Source: JAMXLO01 sp963819855
Lineage (GTDB): Bacteria; Pseudomonadota; Alphaproteobacteria; Acetobacterales; Acetobacteraceae
Direction of reading: 5' to 3'
DNA: 64,000 nucleotides
Assembly (NCBI GenBank): GCA_963819855.1
Contig: CAWFYC010000023.1
Span: 248,001 to 312,000 of the forward strand
The translations under genes and the position numbers were made by a program. Under the pieces are notes generated by a model that was not told where the DNA came from, made no database searches, and saw only the letters and a program-made list of their open reading frames with translations. Positions 8,331 to 16,587 of the stretch are shown here, in pieces. The stretch's first letter is position 1; each line of letters opens with the position of its first letter.

Positions 8331-9608
8331 TCAAGCCAGGGTAAGGTCCGCCACCATCGGTTTCCCCTTGGTCTCCGGGCTGCACAGCAGGGCGACGATG
8401 AAGCTGACCAGGCCGACCCAGGTGCCGATGAGCATTGGAATGGCGAACCCCAACTGCCACGAGGTCGCGGCATAGGCGATGATCGGCCCCATCAACCCGC
8501 CGAAGATCGCACCCTGGTGATAGCAGAAGCCGCTCGCCGTCGCCCGCACCTCGGTCGGGAAGCGCTCGGTCATATAACTCGCGTTCTGGCCGTAGATGCC
8601 ACCGGCGCCGAAACATCCCTGCAGCGCGAAGAACATCACGATCATGGTGTAGTCGTTGGTCAGCAAATAGAGCGGCGTTACCGGGATCGCGAGCAGCGCC
8701 GGCAGGATCATCGCCCAGCGGCGGCCGATCCGGTCAGCCACCCACCCCCAACAGCAGCATGACAGGAAGAACAGCAGATTCTGCAGCATGATCGGCAGTG
8801 CGACCAGGCCGGCGCTGAGGCCGAGATCCTTCTGCAGGTGGGTCGCGAACAACGTGCCGATCGAATAGCCGACGACAAAGCTGCTCGCCATCCACCAGCA
8901 TGCGGTCAATGTGTTGCCGAGCAGATCGCGCTTGAAGATGGCCATCAGCGGCTGGCGAACCTCGCGCCGCTGCGTACGTTGCTGCCGTCGGTTTTCTACC
9001 CAGATGGCGGGCTCATTGACGTACTTCCGCACATAGAGGATCGCCAGAGCAGGCAGGATGCCGATCCACAGCAGGCCTCGCCAGCCGATCGAGTTGTAAA
9101 ACAGTCCGTACGCGGCAGCCGACAGCAGGCCGCCCAGGCCCCACGACCCCTGCATAACGCCTGCCATGAATCCACGCGAGCGGATCGGCCAGGATTCCAT
9201 CGCCAGTGAAGCGCCTACCGGCCATTCCGCTCCCATACCGATGCCCAGCAGTGCACGGAAGAAGAATAGAAACGCAAAGGTGGGAGAAAACCCGGCGATG
9301 AAATTGCAGATGGAGAACCATGCAATCGAGATCATCAGCGGCTTCTTGCGTCCGATGCGATCGGCAAGCCAGCCCGAGCCGGTGGCTCCGGCAAGTCGCA
9401 ACCATAATGTCAAAGTAAAGACCGCAGTCACCGCGGTCAGCGGGACATGGAACTCCTGCGAGATCGGCAGCATGATAAAGACAAAGATCGTGAAATCGAA
9501 GGAGTCGAGGGTCCACCCAAGCCATGCCGCAACCCAGGCATGCCACTGGTCCCTGGTGGGCTCCCGCCACCACGCAATCCGCCGGTCGTCATGAATCGAT
9601 GTTGCCAT
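8331..9608 (-). CDS. MFS transporter, metabolite:H+ symporter type
   Basis: 425 residues, about 12 predicted transmembrane helices. The loop 2-3 MFS signature is GWLADRIGRKK (about 79-89), repeated as GWVADRIGRR after helix 8. Helix 1 contains LGWTLDSFDFTIF, and the Asp-rich D-x-F-D is typical of the sialate/aromatic acid:H+ and related sugar-acid carriers. GGGAGG lies eight bases before ATG 9608. Located beside the oxygenase and dehydrogenase genes, it could import their substrate; this is inference. Stop is two bases from the convergent neighbour's stop. Confidence 0.88.
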   Translation of the reverse strand: MATSIHDDRRIAWWREPTRDQWHAWVAAWLGWTLDSFDFTIFVFIMLPISQEFHVPLTAVTAVFTLTLWLRLAGATGSGWLADRIGRKKPLMISIAWFSICNFIAGFSPTFAFLFFFRALLGIGMGAEWPVGASLAMESWPIRSRGFMAGVMQGSWGLGGLLSAAAYGLFYNSIGWRGLLWIGILPALAILYVRKYVNEPAIWVENRRQQRTQRREVRQPLMAIFKRDLLGNTLTACWWMASSFVVGYSIGTLFATHLQKDLGLSAGLVALPIMLQNLLFFLSCCCWGWVADRIGRRWAMILPALLAIPVTPLYLLTNDYTMIVMFFALQGCFGAGGIYGQNASYMTERFPTEVRATASGFCYHQGAIFGGLMGPIIAYAATSWQLGFAIPMLIGTWVGLVSFIVALLCSPETKGKPMVADLTLA

Positions 9609-9706
9609 CGCTCATACCTCCCTGGTCAGCGCGGTCCCTTCGGATGGGGACTTTGGCTCACCATACATCCGCGATTGCCGGGCGCCCGTTCACGATTCGC
9701 GGCGTA

Positions 9707-10351
9707 TCACGAGCCAGCCTTGTCATGCCTGCTCCCGGCAAGGCGTGTCCTCGCGGCGTTTCGTCGCCTCGCGATACGGATGAGGGCGTATCCGATCGGC
9801 ATCGTGTCGATGACGTTGGGATCGTAGTCGTCGAGCCATTCCGTGGCTTCGGCATGGTTCGGATGGTGGGGATCGGCGATGGCATCGAGCAACTCATAGA
9901 ACCCCGGCATGCCGCCGCAATCCTCCGGCGGTGCATTCCGTTCGCCGGCGACCAACCGTGGGTATAAGCCGCCAGCCTCGCCGGCACGGATATCGGTGAC
10001 GGTGAGCCGAAGCTCCCAGGAGTCGCCGAAGTCATAGAGGTAGTCGATGGTCGTCTTGCGCTGCTTCAGCACGTCACGCAGGCGCGTCTTGGTGGCTTCG
10101 ATGCGTGGCTCGGTGCCCCAATCCTCGTCCATCGGCAGTCCGTACCTGCGCCCGGCGATGGAGAACTCCCAGAGGTGGTAGTCGAACCATCCCATGACGA
10201 TCTGAATGACATCGTGCAGCACCTTGAGGGTGATCGATGTCGGCACCTCGACCTGGCGCCAGATCAGAGGATCGCTGTCCTTCAGCTCGATGCGGACCGA
10301 AGCTATCTCGTTGAAGCTGTCGGTCGCGGCAGTTTTCCTGGTTGGGCTCAT
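9707..10351 (-). CDS. Plasmid pRiA4b ORF-3-like protein
   Basis: 214 residues. The opening VRIELKDSDPLIWRQVEVP, then TLKVLHDVIQIVMGWFDYHL, and later YLYDFGDSWELRLTV are signatures of the pRiA4b Orf3-like domain, first described on an agrobacterial Ri plasmid and found as a passenger in some IS1096-type elements. Function unknown. The last 20 residues are Arg-rich and low in complexity. No transposase or terminal repeats are visible around it, so it stands alone. Confidence 0.85.
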   Translation of the reverse strand: MSPTRKTAATDSFNEIASVRIELKDSDPLIWRQVEVPTSITLKVLHDVIQIVMGWFDYHLWEFSIAGRRYGLPMDEDWGTEPRIEATKTRLRDVLKQRKTTIDYLYDFGDSWELRLTVTDIRAGEAGGLYPRLVAGERNAPPEDCGGMPGFYELLDAIADPHHPNHAEATEWLDDYDPNVIDTMPIGYALIRIARRRNAARTRLAGSRHDKAGS

Positions 10352-10549
10352 GGCGACGGTTCCGGAGGATGATGGCCGTAGCTACCCTATGGGTCGGGAG
10401 CGCGTGACGTCGAGCGTGGCATCGACGGCCGCATGGTCACGAACAACGTCGGACCCTCATAAGGCCGTCAATCGGCGACACGTGCGACGATCCCGCTTGA
10501 TGAGCCCACCGATGCTTGGCAACTTGTCGCGAGCAGGGGAGGCAGACGG

Positions 10550-10921
10550 ATGCCGCAGCTCGACTGGGCGATCGACATAATCCCATCTCCGTCGGGCGGC
10601 GGGGCGGCGTTTCAGCCCAAGCTGGTACCGCCTGCGCAGCCGGGCGCTCCGCTGAACGCACAGCCTGACGATATCGTCTCCTGGGGGAATCGCACCACCG
10701 AGACGCATCAACCGTGGCCCACTGTCGGCAATGCTCCGGGCGGCGATCCGGTACCGCTGCCGGCAACCGGCAATCCGCCGGGTTTCCTGTGCGATCCGAT
10801 TCCTCCCGACGCATCGTCGCAGCCACAGTTCGTGGTGACGGGAACCGTGGGGACGCAAATCAACTATTGCTGTCGCTTTCATCCGACCGAGCGCGGCCAG
10901 ATCCTCGTCGTAGCCTTTTAG
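10550..10921 (+). CDS. Cupredoxin-like small copper protein
   Basis: 123 residues. Two segments match type 1 copper sites: IVSWGNRTTETHQPWP (about 42-57), giving the first His ligand, and YCCRFHPTERGQIL (about 106-119), giving Cys and the second His in the C-x2/3-H spacing. The usual axial Met after HPxxxxG is absent; Gln is the nearest candidate, as in stellacyanin-type sites. There is no N-terminal signal peptide, unusual for a copper protein, and the domain is short. GGGGAGG precedes ATG 10550. It is followed 101 bases later by a multicopper oxidase, supporting a copper role. Assignment rests on motifs only. Confidence 0.6.
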   Translation: MPQLDWAIDIIPSPSGGGAAFQPKLVPPAQPGAPLNAQPDDIVSWGNRTTETHQPWPTVGNAPGGDPVPLPATGNPPGFLCDPIPPDASSQPQFVVTGTVGTQINYCCRFHPTERGQILVVAF

Positions 10922-11022
10922 TCGCGCCGGGCCCGACAGTGGAACCGGACATCCGGCGATGCTGGCCAGACAATAATCGCGTGCAGCGCGTGTCGGCGAC
11001 TGCATGCAGGGGGAAAACCGAT

Positions 11023-13323
11023 ATGATGTTTGATCACGTCATCGGCTGCGCCTGGTTGCCGGTCGGGTGGCTGCGCCACAGGCGCCTGGCGGCCGCACTG
11101 GGAGTCATCGCGGCGCTGCTGATGCACGCGGTGCCCGCGTATGCCCAGCTCATCGATTGCCCGCCGCAGGTCGACCTGGCGAAACAGAAACTGCCCGAGA
11201 TCGTCTCGGCCAACGGCCGCCTGCGCGGCCTTGTTGTGCTGTCCGATACGCAGGAAAGCTTTCAGATCGGAACCGGCAAGTGTGTTCCGCAGTTGCTGCG
11301 CTTCTTCCAGAACCATGAGCCCACACCGCCGGATCCCAACAAGGCGATGGCTCCCTTGCCCGGACCCACGCTGCGCGCGAAGCTCGGCGATATCGTCGAA
11401 CTGACCTTTCTCAATCAGATCGATCCACTCGACTACGGCAACTCGATCGATCGCTGGGAAAACCTGAAGGGCGATCCCAGTCAGCCCGGTGCCGGCTGCG
11501 ATTCCAGCACGGCGGGATATCCGCAGCTTACCGCCGGACCGCCGCCGCTCATCGACTCCATGCCCGACTGCTTCCATGGATCGAGCACCGGCAACATGCA
11601 TTTCCACGGCACCCATGTCAGCCCGACCTCGACCGGCGACAATGTCTTCGTGATGGTGCGACCGTCGCCGCGGAAGGACGGTCAACCGACAGTGAACGAG
11701 GCCAGCGTTCAGCACGACTTCGACACGTTCTTTGCCGAGTGCGAGAAGGCACTGCGGAAGGACAACCTGGCGCAATGGCCGAAGGTCTGGGCTGATCTGC
11801 CGTCGGATTATACCGCCGGCCAGGAGGCAATGCTGAAGGCCTATGACCAGGGCAGGCCGCCGGAGATGCAGCTTTGGCCGGTCAATGCCGCGCAGATCGC
11901 CGCCGGGGAGTGGCCGCAGTATTATATCGGCGCGCTGCCCTATTGCTACGTGCTGCCGAAATATCCCGGCGTCGTGCCGGTGTATCCGGGCATGGCGATG
12001 CAGATGCACATGGGCCAGGCACCCGGCACCCATTGGTACCACGCCCACAAGCACGGCTCGACCGCCCTCAACGTTTCGAACGGCATGGCGGGGGCATTCA
12101 TCATCGAAGGCGACGAGTACGACGGCAAGCTGAACGCCTTCTACAATCAATACCGAATCGACAAGTCGACGGAGTGGACCCGTCAACAGCCGACCGTGGT
12201 GGTCAATCAGCTCGGCACCACGCCCGGTCTCGAGCGCAACCGCTCCTCCGGCCCGCCGGCGTTTTCGGTCAATGGCCAGCAACAGCCGCAATTGACGATG
12301 TACCCGGGCGAGGTGCAGCTCTGGCGGATCGTCAACGCGTCCTCGATCAGCGGCTTCTACCTGGCCAGCCTGCCGGCGGGCTTCACCTGGCGGCAGACCG
12401 CGCAGGACGGCGTGCAGTTCGACGACCAGAACTACGAGGAACGCGCACAGCGACCGGTGTTCGTGGCACCCGGCAATCGGATCGACCTGTTGGTCCGGGC
12501 GCCGACCACGCCGTCGAACGTTCCGTTCCCGGTGAATGTCGTGCAGGGAGTGTCTGTCAGTCAGGCACAGATCAGCACAACAAGCGTTGTCCTGTTTTCC
12601 GTCGTGCTGTCCGGCTCCGGACCGGTCATGCAGCTGATGCCGCATGCACCAAAGCGTCCGGGCTTCCTGAACGACATCACATCCGCGGAGGTCGCCGGCC
12701 ACACCCGCACCGTCGTGTTTGAGTCGACCGGCAAGGGTGGGGAACGGCAGCACACGATCGATGGCGTGAAGTTCCAGGAGGGCAAGCCACTGGAAATCAA
12801 GCCGCTGAATACCGCTGAGGAATGGACGGTGCAGAATCGGACCGTCAAGCCACTGGTCGATCATCCGTTCCATATCCACGTGAACCCGTTCCAGATCACC
12901 GAAGTGTTCGATCCGAACGCTCCGCTGCTGGACAGTCACGGAATTGCCGTCAAGGACAGCGCCGGAAATCCGGTGCCGCACTATGTGGTGAGCACCACGC
13001 AGCCGCAGCTCAAGACAGGACAATGCTGGGTGAATCCGAATGATCAGGCCACCTGGCAGCCATGCAAGACGTCACCGCAGCCGACACATCCAACCACGAT
13101 GACGAACATCTGGTGGGACGTGTTCCCGATTCCGGCGGGCGTCGCGGCGACCGCCAGCTCCGGGCCGGTTGTCATCCCGGGTTTCTTCAAGATGCGCAGC
13201 CGATTCGTCGACTATGCCGGTTCCTATGTCCTGCACTGCCACATTCTGGCGCACGAGGATCGCGGCATGATGCTGCAGGTCGATCTTGCGGTGAACGAGA
13301 AAGTCCCGATGGCACACCATTAG
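11023..13323 (+). CDS. Secreted multicopper oxidase
   Basis: 766 residues. A signal sequence with twin Arg and hydrophobic core ends near residue 42 (AVPAYA). All four copper motifs are present: HFHG (about 193), HWYHAHKHG (about 336), HPFHIHVNPF (about 614) and HCHILAHEDRGMM (about 737). So the trinuclear centre and type 1 site, with a Met axial ligand, look complete. The roughly 140 residues between the first two motifs are longer than in small laccases. ATG 11023 has AGGGGG upstream; an in-frame extension to 10714 overlaps the cupredoxin gene and is not likely. Likely periplasmic or exported; substrate (metal or organic) unknown. Confidence 0.9.
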   Translation: MMFDHVIGCAWLPVGWLRHRRLAAALGVIAALLMHAVPAYAQLIDCPPQVDLAKQKLPEIVSANGRLRGLVVLSDTQESFQIGTGKCVPQLLRFFQNHEPTPPDPNKAMAPLPGPTLRAKLGDIVELTFLNQIDPLDYGNSIDRWENLKGDPSQPGAGCDSSTAGYPQLTAGPPPLIDSMPDCFHGSSTGNMHFHGTHVSPTSTGDNVFVMVRPSPRKDGQPTVNEASVQHDFDTFFAECEKALRKDNLAQWPKVWADLPSDYTAGQEAMLKAYDQGRPPEMQLWPVNAAQIAAGEWPQYYIGALPYCYVLPKYPGVVPVYPGMAMQMHMGQAPGTHWYHAHKHGSTALNVSNGMAGAFIIEGDEYDGKLNAFYNQYRIDKSTEWTRQQPTVVVNQLGTTPGLERNRSSGPPAFSVNGQQQPQLTMYPGEVQLWRIVNASSISGFYLASLPAGFTWRQTAQDGVQFDDQNYEERAQRPVFVAPGNRIDLLVRAPTTPSNVPFPVNVVQGVSVSQAQISTTSVVLFSVVLSGSGPVMQLMPHAPKRPGFLNDITSAEVAGHTRTVVFESTGKGGERQHTIDGVKFQEGKPLEIKPLNTAEEWTVQNRTVKPLVDHPFHIHVNPFQITEVFDPNAPLLDSHGIAVKDSAGNPVPHYVVSTTQPQLKTGQCWVNPNDQATWQPCKTSPQPTHPTTMTNIWWDVFPIPAGVAATASSGPVVIPGFFKMRSRFVDYAGSYVLHCHILAHEDRGMMLQVDLAVNEKVPMAHH

Positions 13324-13338
13324 CGACCGGCGCCAGCG

Positions 13339-14130
13339 ATGTCGGTCTACGACACGGTTGCGCCAAATTTCGACCGGCTGCGTGGTGTCCCTGACGGTGT
13401 TGCGGCCGCCATTCGCCGCGCTGTCCTCGGCGCGATCCGGTGCGCCGAGCCGCCGCTCATGCTCGATCTGGGCGCCGGGTCGGGTCGGATCGGTGCGGCG
13501 TTCGCGGCGGCAGGAGACCGCTACATCGGCGTCGATCGGTCATTCGGCATGCTGCGCGTGTTCGCGGCGCGACACGATCTGCCTTGCACGCATGCCGTAC
13601 TGCTTGCACAGGCCGACGGCGAAAGGCTGCCGTTCCGCGACGCGACCTTCGATGCGGTACTGCTGATGCAGGTCCTGAATTCGGCGAACGATTGGCGCCT
13701 ACTGGCCGCGGAGGCCAGGCGGGTAGTCGCTCCAACCGGCGCGCTGATCGTCGGTCGCACCGTGGCGCCGGAGGACGGCATCGACGCTCGGATGAAGCTG
13801 CGCCTTGCCGGTCTTCTCGATGCGATGGGTGTCGAGGCCCGCCGCAAGCAACCGTCCGACGCGGCAACGCGCTGGCTCGAGCGGAATGGCCACGAGACCT
13901 GCATCGCGACGGCCGCCGCATGGACGGCGCACCGAACGCCTCGTGGCTTTCTTGAGCGGCACGCCACAGGCGCGCGGTTTTCCGTTCTGCCGCCGTCGAT
14001 CAAGGAAGTTGCGATGTCGCGGCTGCGCGACTGGACGGTTGCGACCTTCGGTTCGCTCGATGCGGTGTGTGTCGAAGCCTTCCGCTACGATCTGATGATC
14101 TGCCGCCTTCACCCAGGGATGCCGCACTGA
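13339..14130 (+). CDS. Class I SAM-dependent methyltransferase
   Basis: 263 residues. The SAM-binding motif I is LMLDLGAGSGRIGAAF (about 40-55), the acidic ribose contact is IGVDRS (about 63-68), and motif II/III is DATFDAVLLMQVLN (about 96-109). This is a Methyltransf_11-type small-molecule methylase; the acceptor is unknown. It starts 15 bases after the multicopper oxidase stop and its stop abuts the mosB ATG, so it is probably co-transcribed with both. Confidence 0.85.
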   Translation: MSVYDTVAPNFDRLRGVPDGVAAAIRRAVLGAIRCAEPPLMLDLGAGSGRIGAAFAAAGDRYIGVDRSFGMLRVFAARHDLPCTHAVLLAQADGERLPFRDATFDAVLLMQVLNSANDWRLLAAEARRVVAPTGALIVGRTVAPEDGIDARMKLRLAGLLDAMGVEARRKQPSDAATRWLERNGHETCIATAAAWTAHRTPRGFLERHATGARFSVLPPSIKEVAMSRLRDWTVATFGSLDAVCVEAFRYDLMICRLHPGMPH

Positions 14131-14982
14131 ATGCCCGAGTCGATACAGAACGCCATGCTGACCGAACTTGGGCAACGCCTGGTCAGCGGATCGCTCAGCG
14201 ACGCCGCGCTGCAGCGCGCCACCGATGCGACGCCCGACCTGGCGATCCTCCCGTGGGTGAACGTGGTGAAGATCGGCGGTCAGAGCATCATGGATCGCGG
14301 GCGCAGCGCCGTATGGCCGTTGGTGGACGAAATCGTCGCGAACCTGAACCGCCATAAGATGATCCTGGGTACCGGTGCCGGCACGCGCGCGCGCCACATC
14401 TACAGCCTCGCCATCGATCTTGGCCTGCCGGTCGGCGTGCTGACGGTGCTGGGCACCGCGGTCGCCTGGCAGAATGCGCAGATGCTGCAATACCTCCTGG
14501 CCCGCCACGGCATCGCTTTTCTCGAGCCGGAGGGCTTCGCCTCGCTGCCGCATTATCTGATGGAACGCGGCGCGGTGATCTGCCAGGGCATGCCGCCATA
14601 CAAGCTCTGGGAGGCGAATCCCGAATTGGGTCGGATCCCGCCGCAACGCACCGACACCGGTTGCTTCCTGATTGCCGAAGTGTTCGGCGCGCGGAAGATG
14701 ATCTACGTCAAGGACGAGGACGGACTGTTTACCGCCGATCCGAAGAAGGATCGAAATGCCCGCTTCATTGCGCGCATCAGCGTCCAGGAGCTGCTTCAAC
14801 TGGACCTGAACGACTTGGTGGTCGAGCGCGCGGTGCTCGAGCTCATGCTGACCGCGCGTCATATCGGCGAGATCCAGTTCGTCAACGGCCTCAAGCCTGG
14901 CCAGTTGACCGCCGCGCTGGATGGCGAGCCGGTGGGAACCGTTGTCTACAACGCCGAAATGCGGCGGGGAGACGCAGCTTGA
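14131..14982 (+). CDS. mosB: Molybdenum storage protein beta-type subunit
   Basis: 283 residues of the amino-acid-kinase fold, resembling the Azotobacter MoSto beta subunit throughout: VVKIGGQSIMDRGRS (about 45-59, ATP phosphate loop with Lys47), LGTGAGTRARHIYS, GMPPYKLW, IPPQRTDTGCFL, YVKDEDGLFTADPKK and VNGLKPGQLTAAL. In MoSto an alpha3beta3 cage takes up molybdate with ATP hydrolysis and stores it as polyoxomolybdate. The nucleotide and cage-lining segments look intact. It directly follows the methyltransferase stop and overlaps the alpha gene by four bases. Confidence 0.85.
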   Translation: MPESIQNAMLTELGQRLVSGSLSDAALQRATDATPDLAILPWVNVVKIGGQSIMDRGRSAVWPLVDEIVANLNRHKMILGTGAGTRARHIYSLAIDLGLPVGVLTVLGTAVAWQNAQMLQYLLARHGIAFLEPEGFASLPHYLMERGAVICQGMPPYKLWEANPELGRIPPQRTDTGCFLIAEVFGARKMIYVKDEDGLFTADPKKDRNARFIARISVQELLQLDLNDLVVERAVLELMLTARHIGEIQFVNGLKPGQLTAALDGEPVGTVVYNAEMRRGDAA

Positions 14983-15794
14983 ACACGCCGCCCGGCGCCC
15001 AGCATGTCGCGTCACCGCTGATGCGCGAGTCGCTGGTGGACAAGCAGGTCATCGCCGGCACCGAAGCGCCGGTCCGCCCGATCCTGCCGACGCTGAACGT
15101 GATCCAGATCGGTGGCCTGTCGATTATGGATCGTGGCCAGTCGGCGGTACTGCCGCTGCTCGAGGAGATCGTGGCGAACCAGGCCGGATACACCCAGGTC
15201 ATCGGCGTCGGGCCGGGCGTGCGGGCGCGGCACATTCTGTCGGTGGGTCTCGATCTCGGCTTGCCGACCGGCGCGCTGGCGACACTGGCCGCCAAGTCAT
15301 CGGCGCAGAACGCCTACATGGTATCCTGCCTGCTCGCGGCCCACGGCTTCGTCTATCTGGAGGCGCCGTTCATCGTGCAATTGCTGCCGGCGATGCTGGC
15401 GGCGGCGCGCGGCGCGGTGTTCAACGGTATCCCGCCTTATGATCTGTGGGAGCACCCGCCGGCGGTGGGCAAGATCCCGCCGCATGGCAGCGACGCCGGG
15501 TCGTATCTCGTCGGCGAGGTGTTCGGTGCGCGCAGCGTGATTCTGCTGAAGGATGTCGATGGCGTTTACACCGCCGACCCGAAGACCAACCCGGACGCCA
15601 GGTTCATCCCGGAGATCACAGCAGGGGAATTGATCCGGATGCGGCTTCCGACCTTGCCGGTCGAACCGGTCGTGCTCGATCTGCTGACACGCGCGAAGCT
15701 GGCGAAGAGCGTGCGCGTGGTGAACGGACTTGTTCCGGGCAACCTCACGCGTGCGCTTGCCGGGGAAGCGGTTGGCACATTGGTTCGGGCATGA
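14979..15794 (+). CDS. mosA: Molybdenum storage protein alpha-type subunit (divergent)
   Basis: 271 residues when read from TTG 14979, which overlaps the mosB stop (TTGA) and has GGGGAG seven bases upstream. This matches the family length (about 270), whereas ATG 15021 lacks a ribosome site. VGPGVRARHILSVGLDLGLP and VNGLVPGNLTRALAGEAVGT are alpha/MoSto-like. Unusual changes relative to Azotobacter MosA as I recall it: the phosphate-loop Lys is Gln (VIQIGGLS), the His-rich cluster-binding stretch after PPY is DLW, and the His near position 140 is Met, while the Glu of the cluster site (YLE) is kept. It may store metal differently or play a structural part. Confidence 0.78.
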   Translation: MNTPPGAQHVASPLMRESLVDKQVIAGTEAPVRPILPTLNVIQIGGLSIMDRGQSAVLPLLEEIVANQAGYTQVIGVGPGVRARHILSVGLDLGLPTGALATLAAKSSAQNAYMVSCLLAAHGFVYLEAPFIVQLLPAMLAAARGAVFNGIPPYDLWEHPPAVGKIPPHGSDAGSYLVGEVFGARSVILLKDVDGVYTADPKTNPDARFIPEITAGELIRMRLPTLPVEPVVLDLLTRAKLAKSVRVVNGLVPGNLTRALAGEAVGTLVRA

Positions 15795-15809
15795 CCGCCG
15801 GCGCGGATG

Positions 15810-16205
15810 TCAAACCAAGATGACGGTATCGCTGTAGCGCGCCACTCGGACATTATGCGTGAGCAGGCGGAGCGGCACGGTCAATGCCTGGGCGACCAAC
15901 ATGCGATCGAAAGGATCGCCGTGCAGCAAGGGCAGTCCTTCAATCGCCACTGTGTGGGCGTGCGTGATGTTCAGCAGCGCGTAGCCGGCACCGAGAAGGT
16001 AATCGAGCGCCTCCTGTGCGGAGATAGGCATGTCGTTCGGCTTGCCTCGGGCGAGCGCATGCTTGATCGCGATCTCCCAGAGGCTTGCGACACTGACGAA
16101 CACATCGTTTGCCGGATCGGCGATCAGGTCGGCCGCCTTGGCAGGTAGTCGGTGATCATCCGCCATTGCCCAGAGTGCGATGTGCGTGTCGAGCAGCAGC
16201 CTCAC
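15810..16205 (-). CDS. vapC: VapC toxin, PIN-domain ribonuclease
   Basis: 131-residue PIN nuclease. The acidic residues of the Mg2+ site are present: Asp6 in LLLDTHIALWA, Glu in ASLWEIAIKHALARG (about 41-55), and Asp in DPFDRMLVAQA (about 97-107). The W-E-x-x-I-K pattern puts it in the PIN branch normally paired with Phd-type antitoxins. Its ATG overlaps the antitoxin stop (ATGA). Confidence 0.9.
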   Translation of the reverse strand: MRLLLDTHIALWAMADDHRLPAKAADLIADPANDVFVSVASLWEIAIKHALARGKPNDMPISAQEALDYLLGAGYALLNITHAHTVAIEGLPLLHGDPFDRMLVAQALTVPLRLLTHNVRVARYSDTVILV

Positions 16206-16447
16206 TCGGCGCTTCCGGTGAACAGCGCGGTGATCGCAGCTTCATCGGCGTCGATCGTATCGGGTACGACGAACTTTCCTTTGGCGATCCCGATCCGCTT
16301 GCCGGTGTGGGGCGGTCTGATCGCCACCAGTTTGGCGGCTGGCCGACCGTTCCGGGCGATGATGATCTCGGTCTCGGCACCAGTTTCCACCGCCTCGACG
16401 AGGCGGGATAGGTTGGATTTGGCTTCAAGCATGTTGACAGTGGGCAT
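16202..16447 (-). CDS. Phd/YefM-type antitoxin
   Basis: 81 residues from ATG 16447 (MPTVNMLEAKSNLSRLVEAV). The N-terminal half is the Phd/YefM DNA-binding dimer fold, with IIIARNGRPAAKLVAI as the second strand pair. The C-terminal tail (GTGSAE-type acidic end) would wrap the VapC partner. Autoregulation is likely through the repeat just upstream. Confidence 0.88.
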   Translation of the reverse strand: MPTVNMLEAKSNLSRLVEAVETGAETEIIIARNGRPAAKLVAIRPPHTGKRIGIAKGKFVVPDTIDADEAAITALFTGSAE

Positions 16448-16470
16448 GGTCGCGGCCTGGCTAGACCAGA

Positions 16471-16492
16471 CCAACCTAATATTTCATGTTGG
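16471..16492. promoter_or_regulatory. Operator candidate for the vapC/antitoxin pair
   Basis: CCAAC-N12-GTTGG with an AT-rich centre (CTAATATTTCAT) sits 24 bases upstream of the antitoxin start. Location and symmetry suit autorepression by the antitoxin dimer; the arms are only five bases. Confidence 0.4.
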
Positions 16493-16587
16493 TACGTTCA
16501 AGACCGCGGATAATCCAGCTTTGTTGGACGGTCACGTCCAAGATGCTTATCCTTCCCACTGGTAAAACGCCCCGGATTCACCCCCAC

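Noticed and set aside
9707..10351. pRiA4b Orf-3-like gene as evidence of an insertion element
   Set aside because: No transposase, terminal repeats or target duplication nearby; kept only as a gene.
10918..13023. A 701-codon open frame antisense to the multicopper oxidase
   Set aside because: No domain, ribosome site or start context; it is a GC-rich shadow of a gene whose copper motifs are all on the + strand.
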